This document shows positions 16,915-24,948 of a stretch of DNA of 64,000 nucleotides, piece by piece. Positions within the stretch are counted from its first letter, which is position 1; the number at the start of each line of letters is the position of its first letter. The position numbers and the translations under genes were made by a program. This DNA is from Pseudomonadales bacterium (GTDB taxonomy: Bacteria > Pseudomonadota > Gammaproteobacteria > Pseudomonadales > Halieaceae). The stretch spans positions 248,001-312,000 of the forward strand of contig JACKNO010000005.1 of the NCBI GenBank assembly GCA_024234815.1, written 5' to 3'. The notes beneath the pieces were generated by a model. It saw nothing but the letters and a program-made list of their open reading frames with translations, searched no databases and had not been told where the DNA came from.

Positions 16915-17432
16915 CAGAAATATTTCTCGACCCGACTTCGGAACTGAACGCCGCAGCGAAACCTCTGCTGCCGCGCCTGCAGAGCCTGGCAGGGAAAACA
17001 ATTGGCCTGCTCGATATCAACAAGCCCCGGGGCAATGTTCTGCTGGATCGCCTGGAACAGCTTTTCAATGAGCAGGGCGTGGCGGTCAAGCGCTACAAAA
17101 AACCGACCATGACCCGGGTGGCACCCCTTGCCGTCAAACAACAGATCGCCAGCGAGTGCGACGCGGTCGTCGAAGCGCTCGCCGACTGAGGCTCCTGCAC
17201 GTCGTGCAGTTTGCATGACATCATGGATCTCGAAAGCCGCGGTATTCCCGGCGGCTACATCCTGACCGAAGAATTTCGCGAGGCCGACCTGGCGCAGGCG
17301 AAAGCCCTGGGTTTTTCCGCCATGAAAGTATTCGTGGAACACCCGATTCAGGATCGTACCGACGCCGAGATGGCGATAATCGCCGAAAAGGCCTTTGCGA
17401 ATGTGCTGGCGATGGTGGTCGAGCCGGCTTGA
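16911..17432 (+). CDS. UGSC-family selenoprotein (in-frame UGA read as Sec)
   Basis: Read through the TGA at 17187-17189, this is a 173-residue protein with selenocysteine at residue 93 in the motif Sec-Gly-Ser-Cys, followed by Thr-Ser-Cys (Cys96, Cys99). The frame before the TGA (92 residues) and after it (80 residues, ending TGA at 17430) is the same, and the protein pattern continues across: SLHDIMDLESRGIPGGYIL follows the motif as in UGSC-family proteins, which occur in Sec and Cys forms. A SECIS-like hairpin lies at 17201-17219. A conventional call would stop at 17189 and may start a false gene at 17211. The function of the family is unknown; a thiol/selenol redox role fits. It starts inside the stop codon of the thioredoxin-fusion gene. 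SelA/B/C/D must be encoded elsewhere. Confidence 0.88.
17201..17219 (+). promoter_or_regulatory. Bacterial SECIS-like hairpin after the UGA codon
   Basis: GTCGTGCA pairs with TGCATGAC over 8 base pairs (one G-U) with the loop GUU. The loop starts with G, and 19 bases separate the UGA codon from the loop; both fit the known bacterial SECIS rules (loop G at an early position, UGA-to-loop distance of roughly 16-37 bases). It would recruit SelB with Sec-tRNA to decode the UGA at 17187. An alternative 6-bp stem (17195-17209) is too close to the UGA. Confidence 0.75.
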
Positions 17433-17493
17433 TACAAGCGGCTGTCAGTCCACTGCCGGAAGCTCGGTGCCAGTCGTCGCGCCAGGCTCCCGG

Positions 17494-18861
17494 CTAGCCA
17501 ATTACGCCGAATATAAAGATCACCGCCAGCGCCAGCGGCACCACGAAACGAATGAGGAAGTGCCAGGTTTCATAACCCAACACAGTCAGTGTACCCAGTT
17601 CATCGCGCGTGGCGCTTTTGTGCATGGCCCAGCCGGCAAATACGGCGATCAGCAGCCCGCCCAGGGGCAACAGCACCTTGGTGGAGAAATAATCGAGTGC
17701 GTCGTTGAAGTTGTTCCCGCCCAGGGTGAAATCACTGATCACGTTGTACGACAGGGAACTGAGCACGCTCAGTACCGCGACGGACCCGACCACCAGCATG
17801 GCACTCTTGTGGCGGGAGATACCAAAACGCTCCTCCACCCAGTAATTGACGCACTCCACCAGGCCCACCATCGACGTGATTCCCGCAACTGCAAGCATGA
17901 CAAAAAACAGGACGCTGAACAGGTAGCCCCCGGGCATCTGCGCGAAAGCAACGGGCATGGTGTGAAAGATGAGGCCCGCGCCTTCGGCAGGATCGAGGCC
18001 GTGATGGAACACCGCCGGGAAAATCACCAGCCCTGCCAGCACGGCTACCAGGGTATCGGCGAATACAACGATCAGGACTGACTGGGTAATCGAAATCGAG
18101 CGCGGCAGGTAGGAGCCGTAGGTCATCATGCCACCCATCGCCACGCCGATGGAGAAGAACGCCTGGCTGACCGCCGCCAGCAATGTGGTGGGCCCGATCT
18201 TGCTGAAATCGGGGGTGAACAGCCAACGCAGCGCTTCCTCGAAACCGCCCGCAAAGTAGTTGTAGCCGGCAAGGGCGAGCAACAACAGGAACATCAGGGG
18301 CATCATTACCACCACGGCGCGCTCGATACCGTCCTTGAGACCACCGTAAATAATGAGGCCGGTTATGGCCAGCCCCACCAGGGTCCAGAACACCATGCCG
18401 AGGTTGTCGGCCAGCACCGCGTCGAATTGCGCGCTGGCCGCAACGCCGTCCACACCGACGAAGCCGGTGGTGACCGCCTTGTACAGGTACCACAGCACCC
18501 AGCCCACTACGACCGCGTAAACGACTTCAATCGTAAAGGCTGCCAACAGGCCCATGCCGCCCACGCCGGACCACCTGCGAGAGCGACCGCCCTCCTCGGC
18601 GACATTGGCCACCGCGGTGGGGGGACTGCCCTGCCCCCTGCGTCCTATCAGCATTTCCGCCATGAGGATGGGCACGCCGATACCGAAGGCGCAGGCGAGA
18701 TAGACCAGCACGAACGCGGCGCCGCCGTTCTCGCCGGCGACATAGGGAAAGCGCCAGATATTGCCCAGGCCTACGGCAAAGCCCACCGAGGCCATGAGAA
18801 ATGAAAACCTGGATGACCAGTGAGATTGGGCGCCACCTGCTGCAGCCATAGTTGTTTCCAC
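17494..18861 (-). CDS. Sodium-dependent transporter, NSS/SNF family
   Basis: A 455-residue inner-membrane protein with about 11-12 hydrophobic segments. Near the N-terminus it has the NSS signature VGLGNIWRFPYVAGENGG, which forms sodium and substrate sites in transmembrane helix 1. A later SQAFFSIGVAMGGMMTYGSY matches helix 6, and the length fits bacterial LeuT/MhsT-like members, which import amino acids or related amines with sodium. Substrate unknown. It is convergent with the selenoprotein gene (61 bases between stops) and shares strand with the aminopeptidase gene, with 66 bases between. Confidence 0.94.
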   Translation of the reverse strand: METTMAAAGGAQSHWSSRFSFLMASVGFAVGLGNIWRFPYVAGENGGAAFVLVYLACAFGIGVPILMAEMLIGRRGQGSPPTAVANVAEEGGRSRRWSGVGGMGLLAAFTIEVVYAVVVGWVLWYLYKAVTTGFVGVDGVAASAQFDAVLADNLGMVFWTLVGLAITGLIIYGGLKDGIERAVVVMMPLMFLLLLALAGYNYFAGGFEEALRWLFTPDFSKIGPTTLLAAVSQAFFSIGVAMGGMMTYGSYLPRSISITQSVLIVVFADTLVAVLAGLVIFPAVFHHGLDPAEGAGLIFHTMPVAFAQMPGGYLFSVLFFVMLAVAGITSMVGLVECVNYWVEERFGISRHKSAMLVVGSVAVLSVLSSLSYNVISDFTLGGNNFNDALDYFSTKVLLPLGGLLIAVFAGWAMHKSATRDELGTLTVLGYETWHFLIRFVVPLALAVIFIFGVIG

Positions 18862-18927
18862 CGACTTTGTTGTTATTGGACCAGTCTACACAATTAGCCG
18901 CCCCGAATCAGCCGGTATGCGACCTGC

Positions 18928-20721
18928 TCAGGCGGCGAGCGGCCTCGTCGCCTGTTGCAGCCACTGAAGCTCCGTCCCCTGCAGTAGCGGCGAGATGGTG
19001 CTGCGCACCTGCTGGTGATAATTGTCCAGCCAGGCTACCTCAGCTGCCGTCATCAGCGCGGGATCAACCAGCCGCAAATCAAATGGCACCAGGGTAATCG
19101 CTTCAAACCGGAGCATTGCCTGTTCTTCGCCCTCGCGGTCGGATTCACGCACCACCACCAGGTTTTCACAGCGGATACCAAAGGCGTCAGCGCGATAATA
19201 GCCTGGCTCGTTGCTGACAATCATGCCCGGACGCAGGGCGATGGTATTGGGCGCCTTGGCTATACGGTGCGGACCCTCGTGTACGCTGAGGAATACACCC
19301 ACGCCGTGCCCGGTGCCGTGATCGTAGTCGAAGCCCTCCTGCCAGAGGAACTGGCGCGCCAGGATATCCAGTTGCGAACCCGTGGTACCCACCGGGAAAC
19401 GCGCCAGGTCCAGCGCAATATGACCCTTCAGTACCAGGGTAAACATGCGCCGGATATCGTCGCCCGGGTCCCCGATTGCCACGGTGCGAGTGATATCCGT
19501 GGTGCCGTCCAGGTACTGCCCGCCGCTGTCGATCAGGTAGACGCTGTTCATGGGCAGGCGCGCGGGACTCGCCACGTTGAGATGGTTGTAATGACACATG
19601 GCGGCATTGCCACCCGCGGCGGAAATCGAATCGAAAGAGACTTCCTGGAAGTGCTCCCCGGACTCGCGAAACGCCAGCAGTTGGTCAGCCAGTTCGTTCT
19701 CTGTGTGCAGGCGACCGGCATCCACCTCGGCGTCCAGCCAGGCCAGGAAGCGGATCTCCGCCACCGCATCCCGGATATGGGCGTTGCGCGTACCCTCGAT
19801 TTCAATCGCGTTCTTGCAGGCCTTTGGCAATAGCACCGGATCTTCGCCGGCAATCAAAGTGGCGCCGCCGAGTTCCAGGGCCAGCTGGCTCCAGGCATTG
19901 GCCGTATCCGGGTCCGCCAGCACCTTGCGGCCACCGTATGTGGCCAGCACTCGAGCGGCCTCTGTCTCCGGTAGAACCGTGACACCCTCGCCCGCATGGG
20001 CCGCGAAACCCTCGGGAACGCGCCCCGGTTCAATTAACAGGGTCACACGCCCATCCGCCTCGAGCAGGGCCAGGCTCTGTACCACCGGCAGTTTGGGGAT
20101 ATCGGTGCCGCGGATATTGAGCAACCAGCTGACCGAATCGGGCGCGAAAATAAGGGCCGCCTCGCAGCCTTTGGCAACCATCGATGCGGCAATACGCTCG
20201 CGCTTGGCGCTGCTGGATTCACCGGTGTAGCGCTCATCCAGCAGCAGTGCAGGGGCTATCGCAGGCGCGGGCCGATCGTGCCAGCAGGCGTCCACGAGGT
20301 TGGTTTGCGTCGCCACCAGTTCAAGCCCGGCCGAGGCCAGTGCGGATTCGGTGTCACGATACCAGCGCAGGCTGTGCATGCGCGAGTCACAGGCGACAAC
20401 CGCGCCGCGCGGGAGGTGCGCCGCCAGCCAATCCGCATGGGGGTCCTCTCCCAGCCGGCAGTAGTCGAACAGTTCCGGAGCTACCTCCCGACGCACCTGT
20501 ACCTTGTAACGGCCATCGATAAAAATAGCCGCGTGCCCGGCGGTGACAATGACGAAGCCGGCCGAACCGGTAAATCCCGACAGCCAACGCAGTCGTTCGT
20601 TGTGGGCGGGAATGTATTCGCCCAGGTATTCATCGGCCCGCGGCACCACCAGGGCGTCACAGCCAGCCGCTTTCATTTGTTCGCGCACAGCTTCAAGCCG
20701 TCCACCATAGGTATTCATCAT
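18928..20721 (-). CDS. Xaa-Pro aminopeptidase (M24B, long form)
   Basis: A 597-residue cytosolic metallopeptidase of the three-domain aminopeptidase P type. Two creatinase-like domains span about residues 1-300, and the pita-bread catalytic domain follows. Its metal ligands are visible: the Asp pair in YLIDSGGQYLDGTTDIT, His in GTGHGVGVFLSVHEGP, Glu in VSNEPGYYR and Glu in ENLVVV. It removes N-terminal residues ahead of proline. Length matches the long, eukaryote-like bacterial form rather than E. coli PepP (about 440). The same-strand gap to the serine hydrolase gene is 120 bases. Confidence 0.95.
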   Translation of the reverse strand: MMNTYGGRLEAVREQMKAAGCDALVVPRADEYLGEYIPAHNERLRWLSGFTGSAGFVIVTAGHAAIFIDGRYKVQVRREVAPELFDYCRLGEDPHADWLAAHLPRGAVVACDSRMHSLRWYRDTESALASAGLELVATQTNLVDACWHDRPAPAIAPALLLDERYTGESSSAKRERIAASMVAKGCEAALIFAPDSVSWLLNIRGTDIPKLPVVQSLALLEADGRVTLLIEPGRVPEGFAAHAGEGVTVLPETEAARVLATYGGRKVLADPDTANAWSQLALELGGATLIAGEDPVLLPKACKNAIEIEGTRNAHIRDAVAEIRFLAWLDAEVDAGRLHTENELADQLLAFRESGEHFQEVSFDSISAAGGNAAMCHYNHLNVASPARLPMNSVYLIDSGGQYLDGTTDITRTVAIGDPGDDIRRMFTLVLKGHIALDLARFPVGTTGSQLDILARQFLWQEGFDYDHGTGHGVGVFLSVHEGPHRIAKAPNTIALRPGMIVSNEPGYYRADAFGIRCENLVVVRESDREGEEQAMLRFEAITLVPFDLRLVDPALMTAAEVAWLDNYHQQVRSTISPLLQGTELQWLQQATRPLAA

Positions 20722-20841
20722 GCTGCTCCCAAGGTTTTAACAGACGCGCCAGTTTAACCCATACCGACGCCGGAACTCACTGAGGATATTGCTCGCGGGG
20801 CGGGAAATCTCGCTACTTATCGCTGGTTTCCGCTGCGCCCA

Positions 20842-22170
20842 CTATTTGCCGGGCTGCCGGATCAGGGAAACTGCCAGTTCCCGGGCCGCGTCCAGTTTGG
20901 CGCGAAAGGCGGGGTTGCGTGCGGCAGAGGCCACCGGCTGGCTGGAAAACCAGACCATAACGGTATCGGCACTGCGATTGATATAGATCACCTGGCCGTG
21001 GATTCCGACAGCGCAGTATTCCCCGGCCTTCTCGTCGAGAATCCACCACATATTGTGATAGGCGACCCAGGGTTCTTCACCGTATTTGGGGTTTGCCGCC
21101 ATGTTGGCCCTGAGTCCGTCACTTATGTCCAGGGACGCATCCACCCACTGGGCGGGTATGACCTGGCGGCCCACAAACTCGCCGCGATCGCGAATCATCA
21201 TGCCGAACCGCGCCGCATCGCGAAGCGTCGTATTCATGCCGCCTGTCGTTACCGGCATCAGGGCGCGGTCGACCACCAGGTAGGCGTCGTGCTCCGCCCC
21301 GAGTTTGGCCCACAGGTTCTGCTGCACATAGTCCTGGAAGGACTGGCCGCTGATCCTGGCAATCAGCCAGCCAAGCAGGTCAGCATTGCTGGAGTTGTAA
21401 TCAAAGGCCGCTCCCGGATTGACCGCCGGGTCTGGTTTGATGAACTTCACCAGGAAATCCTGCGCGCCGTAGATCTCGACAGCGTCGGGTTGAACATCGG
21501 CGGCGCCGGGTATCCAGCCCATATTCAGGGCCGGCGCGTAGAAGCGGGAGAAGTCAGACTCCTGGTCGGTATAGTTTTCATGAAAATCGATCGCTGTCGC
21601 GTGGTCGAGTACCTGCTGGATGGTCACCCGTTCAAAGCCGCTGCCCTTCAGCTCGGGAATGTATTTGGCTGGCGATGCCTGCAGGTCTACCTTACCCTCC
21701 TCTACCAGCAGGCCGAACACCGCGCTGGCCAGGGACTTGGTCATCGAAAACCAGATGTGGTGGCTGCGTTCATTGAAGTCGTGAAAATAGGCCTCATGCA
21801 GCAGGCGACTGCCCTGCATGACCAACACGCCGTCGGCGTAATTGGATTCAAACAGGGCGTCAAAGCTTTTTGTCTGCCCCTGCGCATCGGTGAATTCGCG
21901 CTCGCCAATCTCCGGACGCAGCGGGCCGGGCAGGCGATGGATGTCGCCCTCCCGCGGCACCATCACCATGTTCAGAACCGCACCAACGTTGCGAAAAGCC
22001 CACATGTTCATGGGATAGTCGCGATAATTGGCCATGGTGACCTGGGACTCCCGGCTGGGGGGAACGCCCTGCATGGGCTTGACGTACTCCCGCTCCTGGG
22101 CCTGGCCGACCGCGGTGAACGATACGGTCGAAAATGCCAGCAATAGCCAGAGCGGGGTACGTAAATTCAT
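20842..22170 (-). CDS. Secreted serine hydrolase, beta-lactamase fold
   Basis: A 442-residue protein with a signal peptide (about residues 1-24, ending GQAQ). The class C beta-lactamase/esterase fold is shown by Ser-x-x-Lys in WFSMTKSLASA (catalytic Ser and Lys), the Tyr-x-Asn-like YNSSN, and an HGQ triad near the C-terminus in place of KTG. This variant set resembles NylB and EstB-type hydrolases rather than true penicillin-binding proteins. It probably hydrolyses an amide or ester in the periplasm; the substrate is unknown. The rubredoxin gene stops only 6 bases before its start, so the two are cotranscribed. Confidence 0.9.
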   Translation of the reverse strand: MNLRTPLWLLLAFSTVSFTAVGQAQEREYVKPMQGVPPSRESQVTMANYRDYPMNMWAFRNVGAVLNMVMVPREGDIHRLPGPLRPEIGEREFTDAQGQTKSFDALFESNYADGVLVMQGSRLLHEAYFHDFNERSHHIWFSMTKSLASAVFGLLVEEGKVDLQASPAKYIPELKGSGFERVTIQQVLDHATAIDFHENYTDQESDFSRFYAPALNMGWIPGAADVQPDAVEIYGAQDFLVKFIKPDPAVNPGAAFDYNSSNADLLGWLIARISGQSFQDYVQQNLWAKLGAEHDAYLVVDRALMPVTTGGMNTTLRDAARFGMMIRDRGEFVGRQVIPAQWVDASLDISDGLRANMAANPKYGEEPWVAYHNMWWILDEKAGEYCAVGIHGQVIYINRSADTVMVWFSSQPVASAARNPAFRAKLDAARELAVSLIRQPGK

Positions 22171-22176
22171 CGTCGG

Positions 22177-22356
22177 CTAATCCTCCATGGGCTCAAAATC
22201 GGCTTTCGAGATGCCGCAGTCAGGGCACTCCCAGTCCTCAGGCAAATCCTCGAAGCGGGTACCCGCGGGAATATCGTCTTCCGGCAGCCCCTCCGCCTCA
22301 TCGTAGATGAAACCGCAGATTACGCATTCCCACTTCCTGTAGCCCTTGTCACTCAT
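22177..22356 (-). CDS. Rubredoxin
   Basis: A 59-residue protein easily missed because of its size. Four cysteines in two CxxC motifs, WECVICGFIYDEAEG and DWECPDCGISKADF, bind one iron, and the spacing and length are those of bacterial rubredoxins. It is an electron carrier, for example to alkane or fatty-acid hydroxylases or to oxygen-detoxifying enzymes, none of which is in this window. A TATAAT hexamer lies at 22396-22391 on the minus strand, about 35 bases upstream of the start, and may be its promoter. It precedes the serine hydrolase by 6 bases. Confidence 0.95.
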   Translation of the reverse strand: MSDKGYRKWECVICGFIYDEAEGLPEDDIPAGTRFEDLPEDWECPDCGISKADFEPMED

Positions 22357-22514
22357 AAAAATATAGTCCCCTGGATAAAATAAAAACCGGATTATAGATC
22401 AGCTTCGCCCCCGCGGCGGCAAGTCGTGGTCGCTACAACTGAACCAGCAGCGATTTCAGCGAAGTCCGCGGCCGGCTGCGAGCGGAGGCCAAACACTATT
22501 CTGCGGCGGAATCC

Positions 22515-23276
22515 TCACAGGCCACCCTGGAGTTCCCCGTCGAGCTTGATGCGAAAGCCCGTATCCGTCGGTCGCGCCACCAGGCTGAGGGCCTGTCGCA
22601 GGCGCTGATCCAGCCCGCCGTCGCCGCTTATCGCGACATCAATGTCGTAGGAGCGCTGATCGAGTCGCACCGAGCCCTCGGCCTTGACCACGCCCGCCAG
22701 GGTGACAACCTCGCCCGCAAGTGCGGCGCCCGCTTCCTGCCGGAAATCCAGGGCGTAGCTACCCAGCGAGACCGGACCGTCGGGCGCGTTCCAGGCGCCG
22801 CCCTGCCAAACCAGGCGACCCACGCCCTCGACCGGAACACCGTCGCGCACCTTGAACTGTTCCATTTGCGCAGAGAACATGCCCGCCAGGTTTACCGGAA
22901 CAAACTGCCGCAGCAAATCCGCCGGCACATTCGCATCGAGGTCGTACAAATCGACGTCCCGGCTGCCGCGCAGAACCAGTTCGGTGGCGAGTGTCTGGTT
23001 GCCCCAGCTGGATTCCAGCGTGACCCGCGGCGCCAGCAACAGCAGGGAGAGAGGGTCCAGGCGCCACTTCACGGCGCCAAGGTGCAGGTATCCTGCCGGG
23101 GTTTTCACCAGGCAGCGACCGGCTTTACCCTGCCAGAGCGTCCCGCTGAACCCCTGCACGACCACCTGTCCGGAGGGGAGCGCCAGCCCCAGCAGGCGCG
23201 CAGGAGCGGTCGCCAGAAGGCAAACCAAAAGCAGTAGAACCAGGGCTGAAACCCCGAATGCGCGGGACATCTTCAC
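22515..23276 (-). CDS. gspN: Type II secretion protein GspN
   Basis: A 253-residue protein with one N-terminal membrane helix (about residues 7-33) and a periplasmic beta-rich domain typical of T2SS protein N. Start is GTG, overlapping the end of gspM by 4 bases. GspN is a non-essential accessory component of the inner-membrane platform. It is the last gene of the gspC-N operon. Confidence 0.9.
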   Translation of the reverse strand: MKMSRAFGVSALVLLLLVCLLATAPARLLGLALPSGQVVVQGFSGTLWQGKAGRCLVKTPAGYLHLGAVKWRLDPLSLLLLAPRVTLESSWGNQTLATELVLRGSRDVDLYDLDANVPADLLRQFVPVNLAGMFSAQMEQFKVRDGVPVEGVGRLVWQGGAWNAPDGPVSLGSYALDFRQEAGAALAGEVVTLAGVVKAEGSVRLDQRSYDIDVAISGDGGLDQRLRQALSLVARPTDTGFRIKLDGELQGGL

Positions 23277-23743
23277 GCCTGGGCAATGCGGATTGTGACG
23301 TTCACCCGACCCGTGGTCCCGGCCCGGGTAATGGCAACCTCGGTGACGAGCAGGCCCTCGCGGTTTTCGATTTCATCCAGCCAGGCCAGCAGGTCATCAA
23401 ACACCGCGTTTTCCAGGCGCACCTGGATATCGCCCCGGCTGTTGGGCTGGAGGCGGCTTACCTGCAGGCCGTGCCGGCCCGTGGACTGGTTGATCAGCGA
23501 GGTCAGGTTGCGCTGTGTCGTGCTGGCGCCGCCGCCTTCGCGCAGGCTCATGATTTCGGACACCATGGCGTCCACCCGTTGCAGGCTCTGGGCTACACCC
23601 TCGTTCTGCTGCGCCAACTGCTCGCGGCGTTCGGACAGCGGCGCCCAGGCGAGCATGTAGATCAGGTACAGACCCAGCACGAAGCCCAGCGCGACGACGC
23701 TCAGCTGCTCACGCTGGTCCAGCCCGGCAAACCACTCCTTCAA
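23273..23743 (-). CDS. gspM: Type II secretion protein GspM
   Basis: A 156-residue protein with a single N-terminal helix (about residues 15-35), a coiled-coil segment near 40-75, and a small ferredoxin-like periplasmic domain. GspM partners GspL in the inner-membrane assembly platform. The start overlaps the end of gspL by 4 bases, implying coupled translation. Confidence 0.92.
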   Translation of the reverse strand: MKEWFAGLDQREQLSVVALGFVLGLYLIYMLAWAPLSERREQLAQQNEGVAQSLQRVDAMVSEIMSLREGGGASTTQRNLTSLINQSTGRHGLQVSRLQPNSRGDIQVRLENAVFDDLLAWLDEIENREGLLVTEVAITRAGTTGRVNVTIRIAQA

Positions 23744-24948
23744 GACTTGTCTCCCACTCGCAGCCGGGCACGCACATTGTCGCCCTGGGCACTGCTGCTT
23801 TCCATGACGGCTTCAAGGCCCGCCTTATTGATGTCCGCGCGCACCCTTTCCACCGTTTCGAAGTCCGTGGCCAGGATATTCATGCGCATCTCACCGCCGC
23901 GGCTGCTGAAGTTGTAGTTGATAGCGTCAATCGTGCTGCCCTTGTTGCCCGCGATCACAGCGCCGACCTGTTCCATCAGGCTGACGAAACCACTGGACTG
24001 GCCCGAGCCGCGCATTGAAGCCAGCTGCCTGCGCAACTGGGTCTCGGCATCGACCACCGCGCCCCGGGGATAGGCCTTGCGGTAACTGCTCTCCACGGCG
24101 CCGCGCAGGGCGAGATTTTCCCGTTCCAGTTTCAGGTAATCGGTGTAGGTGGCTACCAGTTGCAGGCCGAAGGCCAGCGCGAAAACCGCCGCCACCGCAC
24201 GCCACTCCCGCCACCAGCGCGCGATGGGCAGGCGCGTGGCAAAAGCGCCTTGCAGCAGGTTCAGCGCGGGCTGCGGCGCCTCGCCCAACAACAGCGCAGA
24301 ATACAGGTTGCCCCGGCGCCACTGGGATTTTTCCTGCAGCGACTGCGGCAGCATGCTGATATCCGCCGCCTGTTCGCGGCCGTAAAAGATCACGGCCCCG
24401 GGTTCGGGCTGCTCCGCCGCCAGGGCCGCCAGCATCGCCGGCAGCAGTTCCCGCTCGATAGTGAAACCACCGCAACGGTCGTAGCGAACAATGGCGTCGT
24501 CGCCCTCCAGCACAATGCACCATTCGCCGCTGCGCCAGGGCAGCAGCAGCGGTTCCGGCAGCCACAGCCTGACTGCGGGGAAATCCGCCAGCTGCTCCTG
24601 CCAGGCCTGCATCTTCTCGATGCCGCATACGGCCACGGCCAGTTCCAGCTTGTCCAGCGGCACACTGGCAAAATGCACCTGCTCAATATCCGTTGCCACC
24701 CGCTCTTCCAGCATGAACGGCAGCGACTTGGCGATATGTTTTTTCTCCTCGGCGGTGAGGGTAAGCTGCAGTAGCCGGACATCCGCACCGGGAACCGCAA
24801 AACAGGGCGCCAGGCGCTGCTGGGAGATGGCGGCCGCCAGGCTTTCACGGGCCTGCTCATCGTCCAGCCACAGGGGCTCCTCGGCCGCGCCGGGCGCGTA
24901 CCAGGCGAGACGACCGTTTACCAGTCTAATGACGGCGCTATTGTGCAA
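23740..24948 (-). CDS. gspL: Type II secretion protein GspL
   Basis: A 402-residue bitopic protein. The N-terminal cytoplasmic part (about residues 1-245) has the actin-like fold that binds GspE, a single membrane helix lies near 255-275, and a periplasmic ferredoxin-like domain completes the chain. The start is a TTG at 24948, overlapping the 3' end of gspK by 31 bases, with CAGGACAG upstream as ribosome binding site. It couples the GspE ATPase to the pseudopilus. Confidence 0.92.
   Translation of the reverse strand: MHNSAVIRLVNGRLAWYAPGAAEEPLWLDDEQARESLAAAISQQRLAPCFAVPGADVRLLQLTLTAEEKKHIAKSLPFMLEERVATDIEQVHFASVPLDKLELAVAVCGIEKMQAWQEQLADFPAVRLWLPEPLLLPWRSGEWCIVLEGDDAIVRYDRCGGFTIERELLPAMLAALAAEQPEPGAVIFYGREQAADISMLPQSLQEKSQWRRGNLYSALLLGEAPQPALNLLQGAFATRLPIARWWREWRAVAAVFALAFGLQLVATYTDYLKLERENLALRGAVESSYRKAYPRGAVVDAETQLRRQLASMRGSGQSSGFVSLMEQVGAVIAGNKGSTIDAINYNFSSRGGEMRMNILATDFETVERVRADINKAGLEAVMESSSAQGDNVRARLRVGDKS

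Noticed and set aside
17187..17189. The TGA as an ordinary stop or sequencing frameshift
   Set aside because: Frame is unchanged on both sides, the motif Sec-Gly-Ser-Cys fits a known family, and a SECIS-like hairpin follows. A frameshift would leave the two halves in different frames.
17195..17209. Alternative 6-bp hairpin CTGCAC-GTC-GTGCAG as the SECIS
   Set aside because: Its loop is only 11 bases from the UGA, too near for a bacterial SECIS; the 8-bp stem at 17201-17219 fits better.
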